DNA of 64,000 nt from Symbiodinium kawagutii (GCA_009767595.1 VSDK01020374.1:506560-570559); one strand, 5' to 3'; positions 13,695 to 26,553 are shown, counted from the stretch's first letter. Numbers and translations are program-made. The notes: a model not told the origin generated them from the letters alone.

Positions 13695-13809
13695 TGACTA
13701 TGGGTCAAAGCCTGTGCCCCTGGTGAAGATATCACAAATAAGCCAGACTGGTCTTTATTGGGATGTTCAACTGCCCATTTTTTGGATGGTCGGTGATCAC
13801 CCACAGCCG
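13695..13809. mobile_element. MITE family B copy, diverged
   Basis: TGACTATGGGTCAA at the left and ATCACCCACAGCCGTA at the right; interior GTGCCCCTGG matches the family. Confidence 0.5.
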
Positions 13810-14260
13810 TATTGCCTGATGGCAAGTTCGCACCTACCATCCTGTACCCATGTTTGGTGCCTGGGTGCCTCTCACGTCCTCATCCACCGGCCGTTCGTGC
13901 TTCGAAAAGCGCACCAATCGTGAGGGCAGCGGGTGTCATCGGTCACAACAAGAGAGTTGGTTGGTCAGTTGATGAAGTTTCCAATCGCTGGTTGAAGATG
14001 CTTTGCCATCCACTTATGGGAATTAGTAAGTACCAATTAAGGGCATGAAGTATTCCGGTCAGCCATGCGGCGAGGATATTTGCTTAGGTGGTTTTTGGAA
14101 CTACTGCGTTTTGTTCCTCGGTAGACATGGTATTATGAAAGAAATTTGACCCGTGACATGAGAAACCCAACACCAACAAGCCAAGATTGCAGCACTCCTT
14201 GTAGGGGCTGAAGACACCTGCGCAAAACCTGTGCAAAGTTTGCCCTCAAGCCGGCGGCAG

Positions 14261-14356
14261 ATGTCCGCCCTCCACACTAAAAATTCCCCAGAGCAGTGGC
14301 TCCTCGTCGGATGGGACATGGCCCGTAAACTCTGTGAAGGAATGGCCACTTTCACA
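14261..14356 (+). CDS. candidate exon with GTGAGT donor
   Basis: Starts after GGCGGCAG and reads MSALHTKNSPEQWLLVGWDM then ARKLCEGMATFT up to GTGAGT. The minus strand has a competing reading (FTGHVPSDEEPLLWGIF) behind a good acceptor CCATTCCTTCACAG. One of the two is probably real; I cannot say which. Confidence 0.3.
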
Positions 14357-14811
14357 GTGAGTGGCGCTGCAATGCCGACCTTGAGCTCAAAAAGCCCTGG
14401 TTCACATGAAACAATTGAAAGGGGGCAGCCAAAAAATTGTACTGCTCAATTCCTCAATCTGACCCCTTTTTTTTAAGGCAGGGTTGGTATTAGCATGCTG
14501 GCCCAATCGAGAAGTGCTGATCCAGTTTCAGACGTTTGCCAGCTTATTAGGAATGAATCGAATACCAATGATATGTCCAACAGGTCACCTAAATCGACGC
14601 TGGCTGATGACATCAAGCATGGCGGGAACGGAAGGATTGACCTCAGACAATCCTTCGAGGCAAAGTCGCCATGGCGGTATAATGTATAGAAATAGGATTC
14701 CAGGAACTACTGATCTCATTTGGTCCCAGGAGCTACATGTACACCAAGGATTCATGAACTTTAGATAGCTTTAGCCGTTACGAGTTGGAGAAACAATTCT
14801 TGCTTGGAAGA

Positions 14812-14925
14812 TGCTGGGTTCACCTCTCCCAACATGTTTGGAAACCGTAGCAGCTGGAACCAGTCGCTGGGCCCCGACAACCCTGGGTTTGATGGCAAAT
14901 CACAAGCTGCGTTTGGCAAAAGCCG
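14812..14925 (+). CDS. Gly/Asn/Ser-rich exon-like segment
   Basis: Reads SPNMFGNRSSWNQSLGPDNP and GFDGKSQAAFGKSRGP. Similar low-complexity islands occur on this strand at 4260-4377 (GPGYAPNMASGRQGLGPD), 581-690 and 17880-18010. They could be exons of one long Gly/Pro/Trp-rich protein gene, but strand and edges are unproven. Confidence 0.2.
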
Positions 14926-15959
14926 TGGTCCTTTATTTTGTTCAATGGTTTCCTGGATGGGCTACCTTTTAGGGCCAAGCAACAGAAATTATGACTGTAT
15001 ATCAGTAGTTAATTGATATATGAGAGATATTCAATACATATGTACATTGGTTATTGCCACCAGTGCGAACCCATTTTTTAGAATGTTGAAGCAACTTGAA
15101 GCAACGGCATCCTGTGAGAAAGGGAACTGCTAGGGCTGGCCCTGTGGGCGACCACCCGTCGGGAAACGGTCAAAGAACAACCGATCGCCGCTGCAAACCT
15201 GACTTCAGAAGTCGGTGGAAAACCATCGACGACCATCAAACCAGTGTTGCTGCAGGGAGAACTTGCCAAGCCACTTTGTCACCTCACTCCGAAAGCATTG
15301 GACGTTTGCAGCCAAAGTCTTGCGGAGAAGCCTCAACCCATTTTTTTCCATGTGTGGCATGCAGCTGTACGACAATCCTTTGGTTTGCTTCGGATTGTGT
15401 GGGTGGTTTTGTTTGTCTCCTGGCGCGGCATGATGTGGAATGTCGTTCCTTCTTTAACCAACTCAATAAGTCCGTAGATTGGTTCATCACTCAGTGCATT
15501 GATTGAAAGGAAAGACATGGAAAGACCCATTGGCAACCTTGGCTTGGACCAGCACCATCAGATATAGTATTCTTGATGGGACAGGATGCGGCTTTTGAAA
15601 AAAGCCATGTTTGTTCAGCATTCCCGGACGTTTCTCAGCATGTATAAACGTATGCCGAGGCTTGTAGTTGTCACCCCGGCAGTCAGGAAACATTTGGTTT
15701 TTGCTTTTGAAGAAAAGCTTACAGCTGTGACTCATGGAATCAGTCATCTCGTTGTAAATGATGTTTGTGCCAAAGAATCCAAACAGGTGATTATGAGCAT
15801 GCCTCATGCCTATGCAATGAAATATGATTTGTGCACGCCTCCTGTTTCTTTAACAGGGAACGCGGGTGCAAATTCAAATTGTGATTGACTACTGACATTA
15901 GAAAATTCAAGTATGAACGTTATATTTTCCACCAGTGAGCCGAAATGCTGGGAAGGAAA

Positions 15960-15982
15960 GGGAAGGGCAGGGAAGGGAAGGG
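15960..15982 (+). other. potential G-quadruplex
   Basis: Five GGG runs spaced by two bases (GGGAAGGGCAGGGAAGGG and on) inside a purine-only tract of about 65 bases. Confidence 0.6.
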
Positions 15983-18900
15983 AAAGGAAGGGAAGAGAAG
16001 GGAAGAAAGGAAAATAGAGAATGAGAAAATCAATGGTAAAGAAGACAATATGTTCATTTTCACGCACGTGAAGGCAATACTGTTTTTTTTTTTTTGGTGT
16101 CCAGAGGCCACATGCTGGCTACTGGCGGAAAACCAGCACAGGATGTGTTACTCTTGCGGTGTCATATTTCTGCATAATCAATTATCATTGATCATGTTAA
16201 CATCACTTAACATGTGGGCATCGTTAAAAAATCTCACTATCACTAATGATGCATGATGCATCAATGCATAATTAGGCGATTGAACTCTTGCAAGTGGAAA
16301 TCTGAGTATCGCACATTGAAGGCGAAGATGTCTCAAACAAAATTGGGGTCCATGAGAAACAGAAGAAACGACCTGGATGCACCTAAGAGTGCTCTTTGAA
16401 GTCAGTACCGTAGGATTTTTTTCAAGCAGCCAAGCGCGCCGGGTTCAGGAGTGTGGGTTTTGCGGTTCAGACTCGTGTAGAGCTTGGAGTCTTTGACATC
16501 TTTGACACTTGCACATTTGAAGGTCGAGCTTTTTTGGAACGCCGGTGACACCATTGGAAGACCATAGTTTGAGATAGTTTGAGTATGTTTTGGTTTTTAT
16601 TCCCAACAGAATAAGGGTTTGACAAACTTTCTACACTCAAGCAGTTGTTGAAACAGGAGAGAAACCTGCCAGTCAATTTTGGTAGATGCTTTAAGTGCGG
16701 TTCCCTGCTTAGTTATACATCCGGTCGTGAAGACACCGCTTGTCACCTTTATTCACCTTATTCCTCATGGCTTCAGTCTGTTCGCAACACAATCAATTTG
16801 CTGCCAGTCAATGCCAGCCTTGAAGTTTCACGAAATACAAAAGCCCATGGTGATCCGTGGCTATTAGTGGTTGTACACAGATGTACCATATCCTACCAGA
16901 TGGTTGGTGGTAGTTCAGCACTTTTCAACCACCAAAATCCTGACTGATCCTGTCAAACCAATCGAACCGTTAGTGTTTCAAACATAGCAAATGTCTATCC
17001 ACACTAGCATGATTAATCTATTGTCTTGGGGAATGGTGGGAACCACAACCACCATCGCAAGCTTAGGGTTGGACGTGGAATAGACCCAACCATTAGTTTC
17101 ATGTTTTGGACATGGTTGCGGAACTGATGCAACGCTTGCATCACTGAACCTGTGCGTGGGCAGGGCAAGTGTGGCATGTGGCATCCTGTGGCCATGGCTC
17201 AATGAGTAGTCCTCCCAAAATCTCCGGAAATGGATCATCCACCTGCCCTGTTTCAGCATGCCACATCATGCCACTGCCATCCCGCCCTGCTAAGCTGCCT
17301 GGAAGATATGGAGACGAATTGCTGGCGGAATTTCTTTGCCCAAATTCGTCAAATTCACTCGCAAATGCAACTGGCGACTGGGCAATTTGAGTCCATTTTG
17401 ATGATCTTCACCAAATCCACAGTGGATTGTCATGGGATCAGTTCACGGTGGGATTGTTATAGTAACATGAGTAGCCATGCAAAGGCAATAAAAACGACTG
17501 GGCAAGGTTGAAGTTGCAGATATTTTGTTCATACCCACGCTCATCCGGAGAGGACAGCTGATAATCAACGTCCACGTCCATGCTATGCAGCATTGCAATG
17601 CTGGTGCTTGTTGCAGCCTTCCCAGTGAAACGGTCTTGTTGCAGATATGTCGCTGTACAGGGTGATATTTATTTTTTTCTCGGATGGTTTTTAACCACCA
17701 AACAGTGAACCATTGATGAACCATTGCCAACATTTTCTAGTGTGGTAGCCATATTTGTACCACCTATTGATCATGATTGGCAACTGCTACCACTCATTCT
17801 TCGTCGGAATTCTTCAGGTATTATCGCTGGCCTTTACCATTACCACGTGTATCAAGTGTTATCAAGCATCACTCCCCGTTCAATTTGGCACGGGGGCAGG
17901 TCATCCAGTTCGAAACTAGCTGGTGGTTCGAATGGAGCTACGAAGGTATCCAGTGCCTTCAGGGGGAGCGAGGACCGGAGCTCTCAGGAGTGGCCACGTT
18001 GGCCAAATGGTAACCCAAACCATGGTAGGAAATGCGCTTTAGGGAAAGGCCTCCACCACTCTAGTGGGCAGACCTCATACAACACGGTCCCAAAATTGAT
18101 GCTTCCCCTTGTGCAAAATGGAACATGTTCGATGATCTTGTTCTGCCTTTGCAGTTGGTCATTGTGTTGGTTCAAGTCCGGGCTTCCTATGAGATTCTAT
18201 GTATGTTGAGATGTCTTACTATTTATATTGTTTTTTTTGAATATTCATCTCTGTATATGAATTCATATTTATTTATTCATTTATGTACGTATTATTTATA
18301 TAAATTATAAATATGCATACATATATATATATATATATATAAATATTTAAATGGGCCACCCCTTCCTGCTAGATCATGGAAGTGACCCGAGGCTGGGAAC
18401 AGAAATGCATACTTACCGGCATCCTTAGCAAGCTACCATAACCTACCTATTCTACGATTTTGGGGAGGTGCACTCGGCATGGGGGGACTTGACAAACTGC
18501 CATTCACTGCACTAAGTGAGCAGCTCTGCAATGCCGAAAAGATGCCCTGTCATGCCAGTTTCTTTGGGCCCATCTGGGTCCTCGACGCCCGGTGTGAAGC
18601 ACGGCTTGCCGCACTGCTGGGGAGCAGCATTGTTTCGTTTGCTTGTTGCGATGATTGTGTCAGGGGGCTAAAATGGTGGTAGGTCGATTTTTTACCCTTA
18701 AGAGAAGCTTCAATTCTTTTTCAGGGGGGCTAGAACTTATAAATCGATGTGTGTATGTGTTTTTTTTCCCTCTCTCATGTGAGCATGTCAAAGCCCAGGC
18801 TTCCTGTGTTCTACAAGTAGATCTTTACCTGAAATGGATATTTGTGTTTGAACAGGTGCGCTTGCAGATGATTTGTCAACATGAGCCAAATTAAACCAAA

Positions 18901-19390
18901 TCCCCAATGCTTCGATATATGGATTATATGGCGTAGTGACATGTGATAATAAGTTGGTTGGCTAAATCAATGATTACAGTATATGGAGCTGGAAACATTG
19001 CGTAACCCCAGTCATCCAAGTCATTTTTTGGCTTTAAGGTCATAGACACCTGTGTCAAGAACACTGATTTGAATCTGCAGTCCCACATACTCTTGTCAGC
19101 GTGCGGCGCCGCAGACATACCGGCAGCGTAACTTCCAGCGTGAGTGAGAGATGAAGCATGAAGCACGACGAATGGATGAAGCTGTTCGGTAAGCCTCATT
19201 GTTTTCGTTCTGCTGATCATGGACGCTGCTAACATTCATGAACAGCTTGCAACACTTTCTAACATGTAAAACTAACCATCCTTAACCATTCGCCAATACC
19301 TTTAAAGGATACGTTGTCATGCAAAGTCCACGCTGCTGTCCACCGAGAACCCCTCCATCTCACTACTGAAATCCAAAAGTTGTTATACAA

Positions 19391-19488
19391 GGTGATTTCT
19401 CACTGCAGGGGACCCCAAAAACGAATGGTCCCAATAATGATTAAAGAATACTGAAAGATTCTTGGAATCCCCTATTTTGAGAAATGCA
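19391..19488. mobile_element. MITE family D copy
   Basis: GGTGATTTCTCA and GGGGACCCC at the left, CCCCTATTTTGAGAAAT at the right. Confidence 0.6.
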
Positions 19489-20157
19489 ATGGAATGGTTT
19501 TCATCAATGATTTGCATCCGCTTGCACGCAAATCACATCTTTTTAGGGATACTGCACACCAACACTCTGACTTGAACCAACACCATTTGACCATCACCAT
19601 TTTGGGGATACGTTTCAACGGGTATGGACAGTTTCCATCAGTTTTCCGGTGTGTGTATATACTTCGAAGTGTGTGTACTTGACGCCCCGTTTGAAGGTGG
19701 CCGATGCGATGCTTCCCAAGCAACCTTCTCACATCTTCCCACTGGGTGCTTTCAGAACTCCATGGGGATGAGCAGACCTGAGCCATACCCAGTTCGGGAG
19801 GGATGCATACTGTATGTCACGTGTGTATGTGCATCGTGTCTATTCAACCTATCTCATCTAGCATCATCTACATGCAGTTGAGCTCTGGGGTAGTGCGTCC
19901 ATTTGTTTATCTATTTATCTATGTCTATGTGTCTATTTGTTTGTTTATTTGCCTAATTAGAAGTTTCTAATTGTTTCCATGATGATTTTTTCCTGTGCTT
20001 CTATGTGTGTGTTTTAGCCTGGTATGTTCTCATATGCCTGATGGTATTCCATATATGTGTTAAAATATTTAACATTTCTACATTCTGTAATCTTACGATT
20101 TTAGCGCGCTAATTTGGCCTTTCTTCCTATGTACTTGCCTATCTATCATCGGCTCAC

Positions 20158-20319
20158 CGAGCTCGTCGCGAGCGGCTTCATCACGGTAGCGACCGCAGAC
20201 GTGCCTCCCAGCAGGTTGCTGAACAACATGCAATGCTGCCACGGTGCCACGTCTGGAATTGATAGGGGTGAGCACATCAGACAGAGCCGCCCTGGAGAAT
20301 GGCTTGGAGTCGAAGCTAA
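20158..20319 (-). CDS. candidate minus-strand gene, 162-bp exon
   Basis: Minus-strand acceptor TTTTCTTACCCTTACAG and donor TCG|GTGAGC flank 54 codons. The frame that continues the 38-bp exon reads VAPWQHCMLFSNLLGGTSAV and ATVMKPLATSS; its last 31 codons have about 84 percent G or C in third position. The hydrophobic LLGGTSAVATV part suggests a buried or membrane segment. A second frame (FSRAALSDVLTPINSR) is also open. Family unknown. Confidence 0.4.
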
Positions 20320-20442
20320 CTGTAAGGGTAAGAAAATTGAACCTGCTCATTCGGGCGGTCCCTCACATGTTGCAAAAAGACGCTGTTGTCGCTGAAAGCA
20401 TCCAGGTCCATAGGCATCATAGGCCACCAGGAATGTGCTCAC

Positions 20443-20480
20443 CCAGATCACTTGCGCGTAGGAGTCCTTCGGGTCTACAG
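20443..20480 (-). CDS. candidate minus-strand gene, 38-bp exon
   Basis: On the minus strand an acceptor TTTTTACATCTGCAG precedes VDPKDSYAQVIW, followed by a GTGAGC donor. Nine of eleven scored third positions are G or C. It leaves in phase 0 into the next exon at 20319. Confidence 0.35.
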
Positions 20481-20903
20481 CTGCAGATGTAAAAAGTGCC
20501 CCCACATAGAGTCCCAATCACCTGGCTCTACAACCAATCCAACACACATGCTACTGCAAAATCACAATTGGTCCATCTCTTTGAAAATTTTGAGGGTCGA
20601 AGTTTGCTTGGTGTGACTCAATTATGATCATTTTTTGTCGTGCATCTATGATGGGCCCTGCGGAAAGAATGGTTCAGCAAGGTCGTTCGTAGGGCATGGT
20701 CCCGTCCCATCAGTGACTTCGAGTCGGTCGTGCAGCACCACAGCGGCACAGCCCACAGCCCCGCTTGCTGATTCAGACCCAGTTGCAAGGTGGTGCCCCC
20801 ACCCCCGATGTGCTAGTGTGCATTTGGGTGTTTCAAGCATAAACCGCTATAAACCAGCATAAGTCAGTGTAGACGCCAGACACCGAGTCGTTTTTGAATT
20901 CTG

Positions 20904-21016
20904 CTAAGTGGGTGTTTCTCAAAATCGGGGACCCCCAAGTCATCCAGTTTATTCACCAGCTATAGTAATACACGAGCCATTTTTGGGGCTCCCCATTTTT
21001 AAGAAACTGCCAAGTA
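20904..21016. mobile_element. MITE family D copy
   Basis: GTTTCTCAAAATCGGGGACC at the left and CCCCATTTTTAAGAAAC at the right, with GTCATCCAGTTTATTCACC inside. Confidence 0.65.
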
Positions 21017-21179
21017 GATGTCAATCCACTTTTCCTGGCTAAGGAGGCATCGCCATGCAACTGTCACCCTTCCTCCGCCACCAGGAGACATGTGGATGCT
21101 GGTGGGCTCCCAAAGAGCTGAGACTCAAGGTGTTTCACAAGGCCGAGGTTGAAGGTTGATCATGGTTTATTCATGCTTA

Positions 21180-21264
21180 ATGTTGGTTTCTGATTAGTAT
21201 CTACCTGTTGGTTTCATCTATTTTCATTACTTTAGGGGGGGTTACACTAATCAGAAACCAAATT
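21180..21264. mobile_element. MITE family C copy, opposite orientation
   Basis: Reverse-complement relative of the 8785 copy, sharing ATCTACCTGTTGGTTTCATC and GGGGGGGTTACACTAATC. The right terminus is damaged after CCAA. Confidence 0.7.
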
Positions 21265-21437
21265 CTCAACACTTGATTTGTGTTGAAAATTGCTTTAAAA
21301 TAAAGCTTGACTGTGATGCGCTGCAGTGAGGCATCTAGGATTTCCATGACAGGATGAGACATGCATCACATTAATTTGTGCTTTGCGTATTTGTGCTGAG
21401 TTTGCGCTTGCCAATGGTTACACCTTCAGCTGCTGTC

Positions 21438-21885
21438 GGTGAAGTGAAGTGTTCAAGGCTGCCACTCTCATGCAGGGAATTTTGCTTTCGCAACAGCTAA
21501 AGCCGTTGGCAAGGTTTCACTGCTCCAGTCTGATGGATCAATGGTCGGCTTGCTCAAGTTTTTCTTGACCCAAAGACTTTTTGCATGCGCTTCCTGGGTC
21601 GCTCGTGTGAAAAGTGTGTGTCCTCGGCTGATTGGTCGATGGCTATGCCGGGTATGCAGTTTGTTTCTCCACGCAGAGATGGTTGGGTCCACCCACAGCG
21701 GGGTTCACCTTGGGCCCAGGGCCTGCGGCTGTTTGAAAGGATCACGTTTGGATTGCGAAACCTGGGGACTTCAAACGTGGATCAAGCATGGAAACCTTCA
21801 TTTTGGGACGTTGACGAGCCATTTCGGGTGGTCTTTGCGACATTTCCATGCTCATAATTCTCCCAGCATCAATCCACATCATTGA
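21438..21885 (+). other. long stop-poor segment, possible exon or relic
   Basis: Two plus-strand frames are open here, one for about 90 codons ending near 21857 (DEPFRVVFATFPC) and one for nearly 150. Third-position bias is slight. I recognise no domain. It may be a decayed gene. Confidence 0.2.
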
Positions 21886-22287
21886 CCATGGGCCACACAT
21901 GAATTGTATCATTATCCATCATGAACCATTCATTATCTAGTTGGTGCTGTTAAACCATTGTTTGGTTCCTCAAAGATTTTGGGATGGTTGATTGACAAGC
22001 ATATTTTTCATTGGGATGGTTCAACATGGTTCAACCACCAGAAATTGTGAACATGAACCACTACTCAACCACTATATACTTCACCATTGATTGCCACTGA
22101 TGGAAAACCAAATAGTCACTACTTAACCACTGATTACCACTAATTAACCGCCAAATGATCACTATGGCAAAAGAGAATGCAAAGATTGTTTTAGCGCTTG
22201 GCTACGCCTGACCATTTGCTTCATTTTTGTTGATACGTTTGTCGAAGAAAGGTAGGGCTGGGAAAAAATATAACATTTAACATCATT

Positions 22288-22388
22288 TAACCATTACTTA
22301 GCCACTATTTAGCCACTATTTAGCCACTATTTAGCCACTACTTAACCATGACTTTGCCACTATTTAGCCACTACCTAGCCACTACTTC
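22288..22388. repeat. 11-bp tandem repeat
   Basis: AGCCACTATTT repeated about eight times with small changes, in a wider tract rich in CCACTATTTA and AACCATT steps. Confidence 0.85.
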
Positions 22389-24812
22389 ATGAATTTGTTG
22401 TACCGTGTCATCCACCCATGGACTCGACAAAACCGACTTTCGCGCGCGAGGTCCTATGGCTATCGCACCTAAGCCAGATAGGCTGGGGGCTGCGGTTCTG
22501 TGGTCAGCCTGTCGCAATTTAAGTCATGTTGTTTTTTCTTTGAAGTGATGAGATTTTCACGTCATTATCATGACTGTTCATGTATATTTATTTTGGATCA
22601 TTTTGATTGCGTTGATGTCCATTTTGGGTCATGTTAACCTTTTGTGATTACGTTCTGTGTGTATTTCAACGTAGGCACATATCTGTGAAGGCGCTGGAAA
22701 GAAAAGCATATGTGCATGTACTAATCATTTTGGTTTGTATGTCATTTTTAACATCACCGTTGGCGTGCCGTCATTGACAGACCCATACCAGTCAATAAGT
22801 ACCATATATACGAGCATAGACATACTTGTATGTGCATTTATAAATGCATGTATGTATATTTTGCATATACGTCCCGGATAAGGTATGTAGGTTGACATCC
22901 TACCTAAAGATGTTCTTTCTAGAAGCATGTCGGGAGTACCAGGTTATCATTGACTATTATTCACAATGTCAGTGTCCTTCTTTCAGCCATTAGAACCAAC
23001 CATGATTGACTGCTGTTAAGCCTTTGCTAATCGTACGAACCATTATTAACCCACTATAAACCTTTTTGAACCATCCGTTGTTCCCTTTTCGAGCCAGGTT
23101 CCGTCCTGAAAACCACCGTGAAATGTGTTGAGTTTCATGGGTTCCTGAAGGTGTCATTGGCCTGCTTGGGTTTTGGTGATTGCGGTCATCAACTACAAAG
23201 AACTCGGGGTTGGTTCACCCAATTGCCATGGTGATTTATCATAGGCTTATGGGCCCCCAGTTGCCCATCCAGTAATTAGTAACACTTTGCGATTGCCAAC
23301 GGGCATTGCTGCAAGCAACGGCCAAACGCAGGATTCGATCCATGTTTATGAAGCATTATGGACCACAGCTATTTGGCCATGATTGAGGCTGAATTCAAGT
23401 AATCATTATCAACCCGTGTTGTCAGGGCAAATGTAACCCTCGCAAAACACTGGTTGCTGCTGTCATCTGTTGTCGGTTTGATGGCGCGAAATGCAAAGTA
23501 GACCTGGACTCCTCTAGGTTCAGGCACTGCTTAACGAAGAACGAAAAGTATTTGCTTGCTTGCACTGCCACGACCCAGAGCTTTCCTATATTTCCTATAG
23601 GAAGTACTCCCCGATGATCACCAGATCCTCCCGTTGCATGGCAGGACTCCTGATGACGGAATTGCTTGGCGCCTGGAATTAATCAGCCTGGTCCCTGGGA
23701 CTTGCAAATCTCGTGCGACCGCCCCCGGCCATCCAAGATCAAGAGCTTGATGAGTTAGACACTCTGCTGGAATGCATCTCACATGGAATAAATCAAGCCA
23801 TAAAAACCATTTGGCCTTTTGCATTTGAAGGTTGAAAGAGAGAGGACTAAGATGGTCTAAGCCTGAAACCTTTAGGACTTTAGGTCCTTGACGGGTGGAA
23901 TAGGTACATTTCCAGTTCCCAGAAGGGCAGATTGTGTACATCCATGCTCGGCAGGCCCCCTCGAAGGCTAAAAATAGTCCCACATTGATTGCCCAGTTTT
24001 TTGGGACTTGTCGCTATTCGGAACAGGATCGCGTGGGAGGCAGATTGATTAGATTGTGATTTCGGGGGGCCATGTGATCATTGTGATTCATCAGTGGTTC
24101 CAGAAAGTGTCAGGCAGAGAGCCTTTTCGGCGGCAAGATCCATGGATCATTTCATTATCAGAGGCGTACTCAAGAAACAGATGGAACAAGTATGCTTATG
24201 ATCATTTGCATTCAGAAACCACGGCACACGTGTTTGTTTCATAGGCCGGGCTACTGATGGGTTGCCATGAGTCATTTAAGGGCATGACCCAACTCGTGTG
24301 CAGAAAGATTGCTGCTCCTGGCTGTTTAAGTGCATCCAATTACCTTGCCGGATCCTCGGGCACCTTGGAGTTCAAGCAGCTGCACTCCAAAGCAACAATG
24401 GTATGATATCGTTAGGAACCACCACCAGGAGTATTGACAATTCTTGGTCCATACAAGCTGTTGTGATTATCAACATCTATCAACTACAAGCTATATCAAG
24501 CTATTACCACACATCAATCACCAAGAAAAGTTTTTGCATCAACGATTGTCAACCTCTTTGGCTGCGAGCCGCGCGAGTTGTGCAACGCTTCCCGGGACTA
24601 GAGCATCGATTGGGCTGCAGCACGAACAAGGCCATTGAGTCGATTTGGTTTAGGTATGAAGCAGTATGACTTTTGCCATAAATTGAGCATCGTTAACTAG
24701 CATGGCTTCACTGTGCTTCATTCATGTTGAATACCGGCGGATGATAACCAGTTATAATCCAACAATCTAGATATATCAATTCACCTACGTGGGAAACTGC
24801 ATCATACGCAAG

Positions 24813-24880
24813 TGGCAGCAAGGGCAGCCATCCAACCGTTGAACAGCGACATCACCGGCTGCGAGCTGGTACAGCTCGCG
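24813..24880 (+). CDS. candidate exon, GTAAAA donor
   Basis: Reads IQPLNSDITGCELVQLA, mostly G or C in third position, leaving in phase 0 at GCG|GTAAAA. The donor is the same hexamer as at 26623, which is mild support for one gene. Product unknown. Confidence 0.3.
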
Positions 24881-25576
24881 GTAAAATATGGATCAAAAAA
24901 GTACCAAGAACCAGGGCATCGAGCAGCTGGCCCACGGCCATGGTTTTTGATTTGTTGAATCAACTTTTGTTGGCCAGTCTCGAGCCCGTAAACCAAGGTA
25001 AACCAATACTTGTCGCTTTGCTTTGTTCACATAATCCTCCGTTCACAATGCTCTTTGGCCAAGCACGGTTGATTCTGCCCAACTTTTGAGGTGATCGTTC
25101 TTTTCCCCAACGGACCGGGCAGAATTGCTCCCAAGGTCTAGTTCAAAGAGGTAGGAACCACCATGTCAGAGAGGTTGTAGAGGATTGTCAGCCAAGCTAG
25201 ACAAAGGGAAATTCCCCACAGTGGTTATGATAATCCAAGATTCCAGCATATGGGGGCAATATAGAACTTATGATTCTATTTGTTTTTCAGCAACATGGAA
25301 TTTTCAGAGCTCAACCAGCGACATGACAAGCAAAGGCTGCTGTTTCCCTAGCCAAAAAAAAAGCACCATTTGTCGGGTTGGTTGGTACCGGCCCAAACCT
25401 TGAATGTGCGCTTACTGCATTGGTTATCATCCGTCGCTATCAACCACTATGCAGTCATTACTAACCAACCACTGGTGAGCAACTGCCGATGATTGGTTGA
25501 CCATGAGTTGACTGCCATCATCGATAATTGATTGACCATCGATGAAACAGAGCAGTGAGCAGCACATATATAATCG

Positions 25577-25680
25577 TATCTATCCATCCGTCCATCTATC
25601 CATCCCTCCCTCCGTCCATCCATCCAGCCATCCATCCATCCAGCCATCCATCCATCCAGCCAGCCATCCATGCATCTATA
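25577..25680. repeat. (CATC)n tract
   Basis: ATCCATCCGTCCATC and related units, with CCAGC interruptions in the second half. Confidence 0.9.
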
Positions 25681-25826
25681 TGTATCTATTTGTGCGTTTC
25701 AGTTTACTTGCAATTTTATCTATTTATGTGTATATCACATATTCATCAAACATATTACATTATTTTGGCATATTTTGGCCACCCAAAGTACCAAGCTTTT
25801 GGTGTTGAACACAGCCATCAACTCAG

Positions 25827-25923
25827 TGACCTAGCCGTGCTGTTGCCATGGTCGCCTGGCTGCCAATGGGCATGGCTTCACAACCGGAGTTGCAGCGATG
25901 AAGCCAGTTTGGGGGGTGATAAG
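25827..25923 (+). CDS. candidate exon with consensus GTGAGA donor
   Basis: Reads DLAVLLPWSPGCQWAWLHNR then SCSDEASLGGDK, ending AAG|GTGAGA. Tryptophan and proline are frequent. Phase at its 3' end (0) fits the exon at 26554. Confidence 0.3.
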
Positions 25924-26553
25924 GTGAGATCCATATTCATGGTGTTTTTTAAGGGTTGATAGATGGAGAGAAGGCGTTCGTAAATGGTCAATAAGTTGTT
26001 CATGAGATCAATGGTGGTTTATAATCTGGCGGTTGGTACACTGGGGGTGGATTATTGATACGGACCCACCATTACCAAACATTAATCCCAGATACTGTAT
26101 GTATGGTATATCTACTAATGAAGCTCAATGTAGATTAACATGCTCTACATGGAGTGTTTGGGATACCAAACACAACTCCTTGGACGTCGAAGATTCAAAA
26201 TCCAGCCTGCAAACAAAAGCCAATGCTCTCATGTATGATAAATAGCTGATTCTACCAACACAAAATGTCCCCTTTGCTAGATTGAGTTTGTTGTGATCTA
26301 TTCTAAGCAACAAACGACCGGAAGAGAAAGAGGGTATATGACTGAAACTTCCCAGAGAAGAAAACACCGAGAGACCAACGGGTGCTTGTATTTGTAACAT
26401 CAACGTACCAACCCGGGTGATTGTATGGAGCAACACGTGCGTACAATGTGGCAAAAAAGGCTGACAAGCCTCATGAACTCATCAACCATGTGATGCAACA
26501 ATAGCTTTACACCAGGTAAGTGGTAACGTTTGGTGACCATGACTGTGTGCAAG

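Larger units (their letters stand above)
15100..20150. other. unresolved stop-poor region
   Basis: Several frames stay open for 100 codons or more (15130-15475 plus, 15586-15888 plus, 17230-17511 plus, 17724-18209 plus, 18479-18682 plus) without start context, family motif or clear splice pattern. Some may be exons. A purine-rich G-run tract lies at 15948-16015 and an AT dinucleotide run at 18316-18350. Confidence 0.3.

Noticed and set aside
25447..25959. Frames rich in HPSIHPS and WMDGWMDG
   Set aside because: Translations of the (CATC)n tract.
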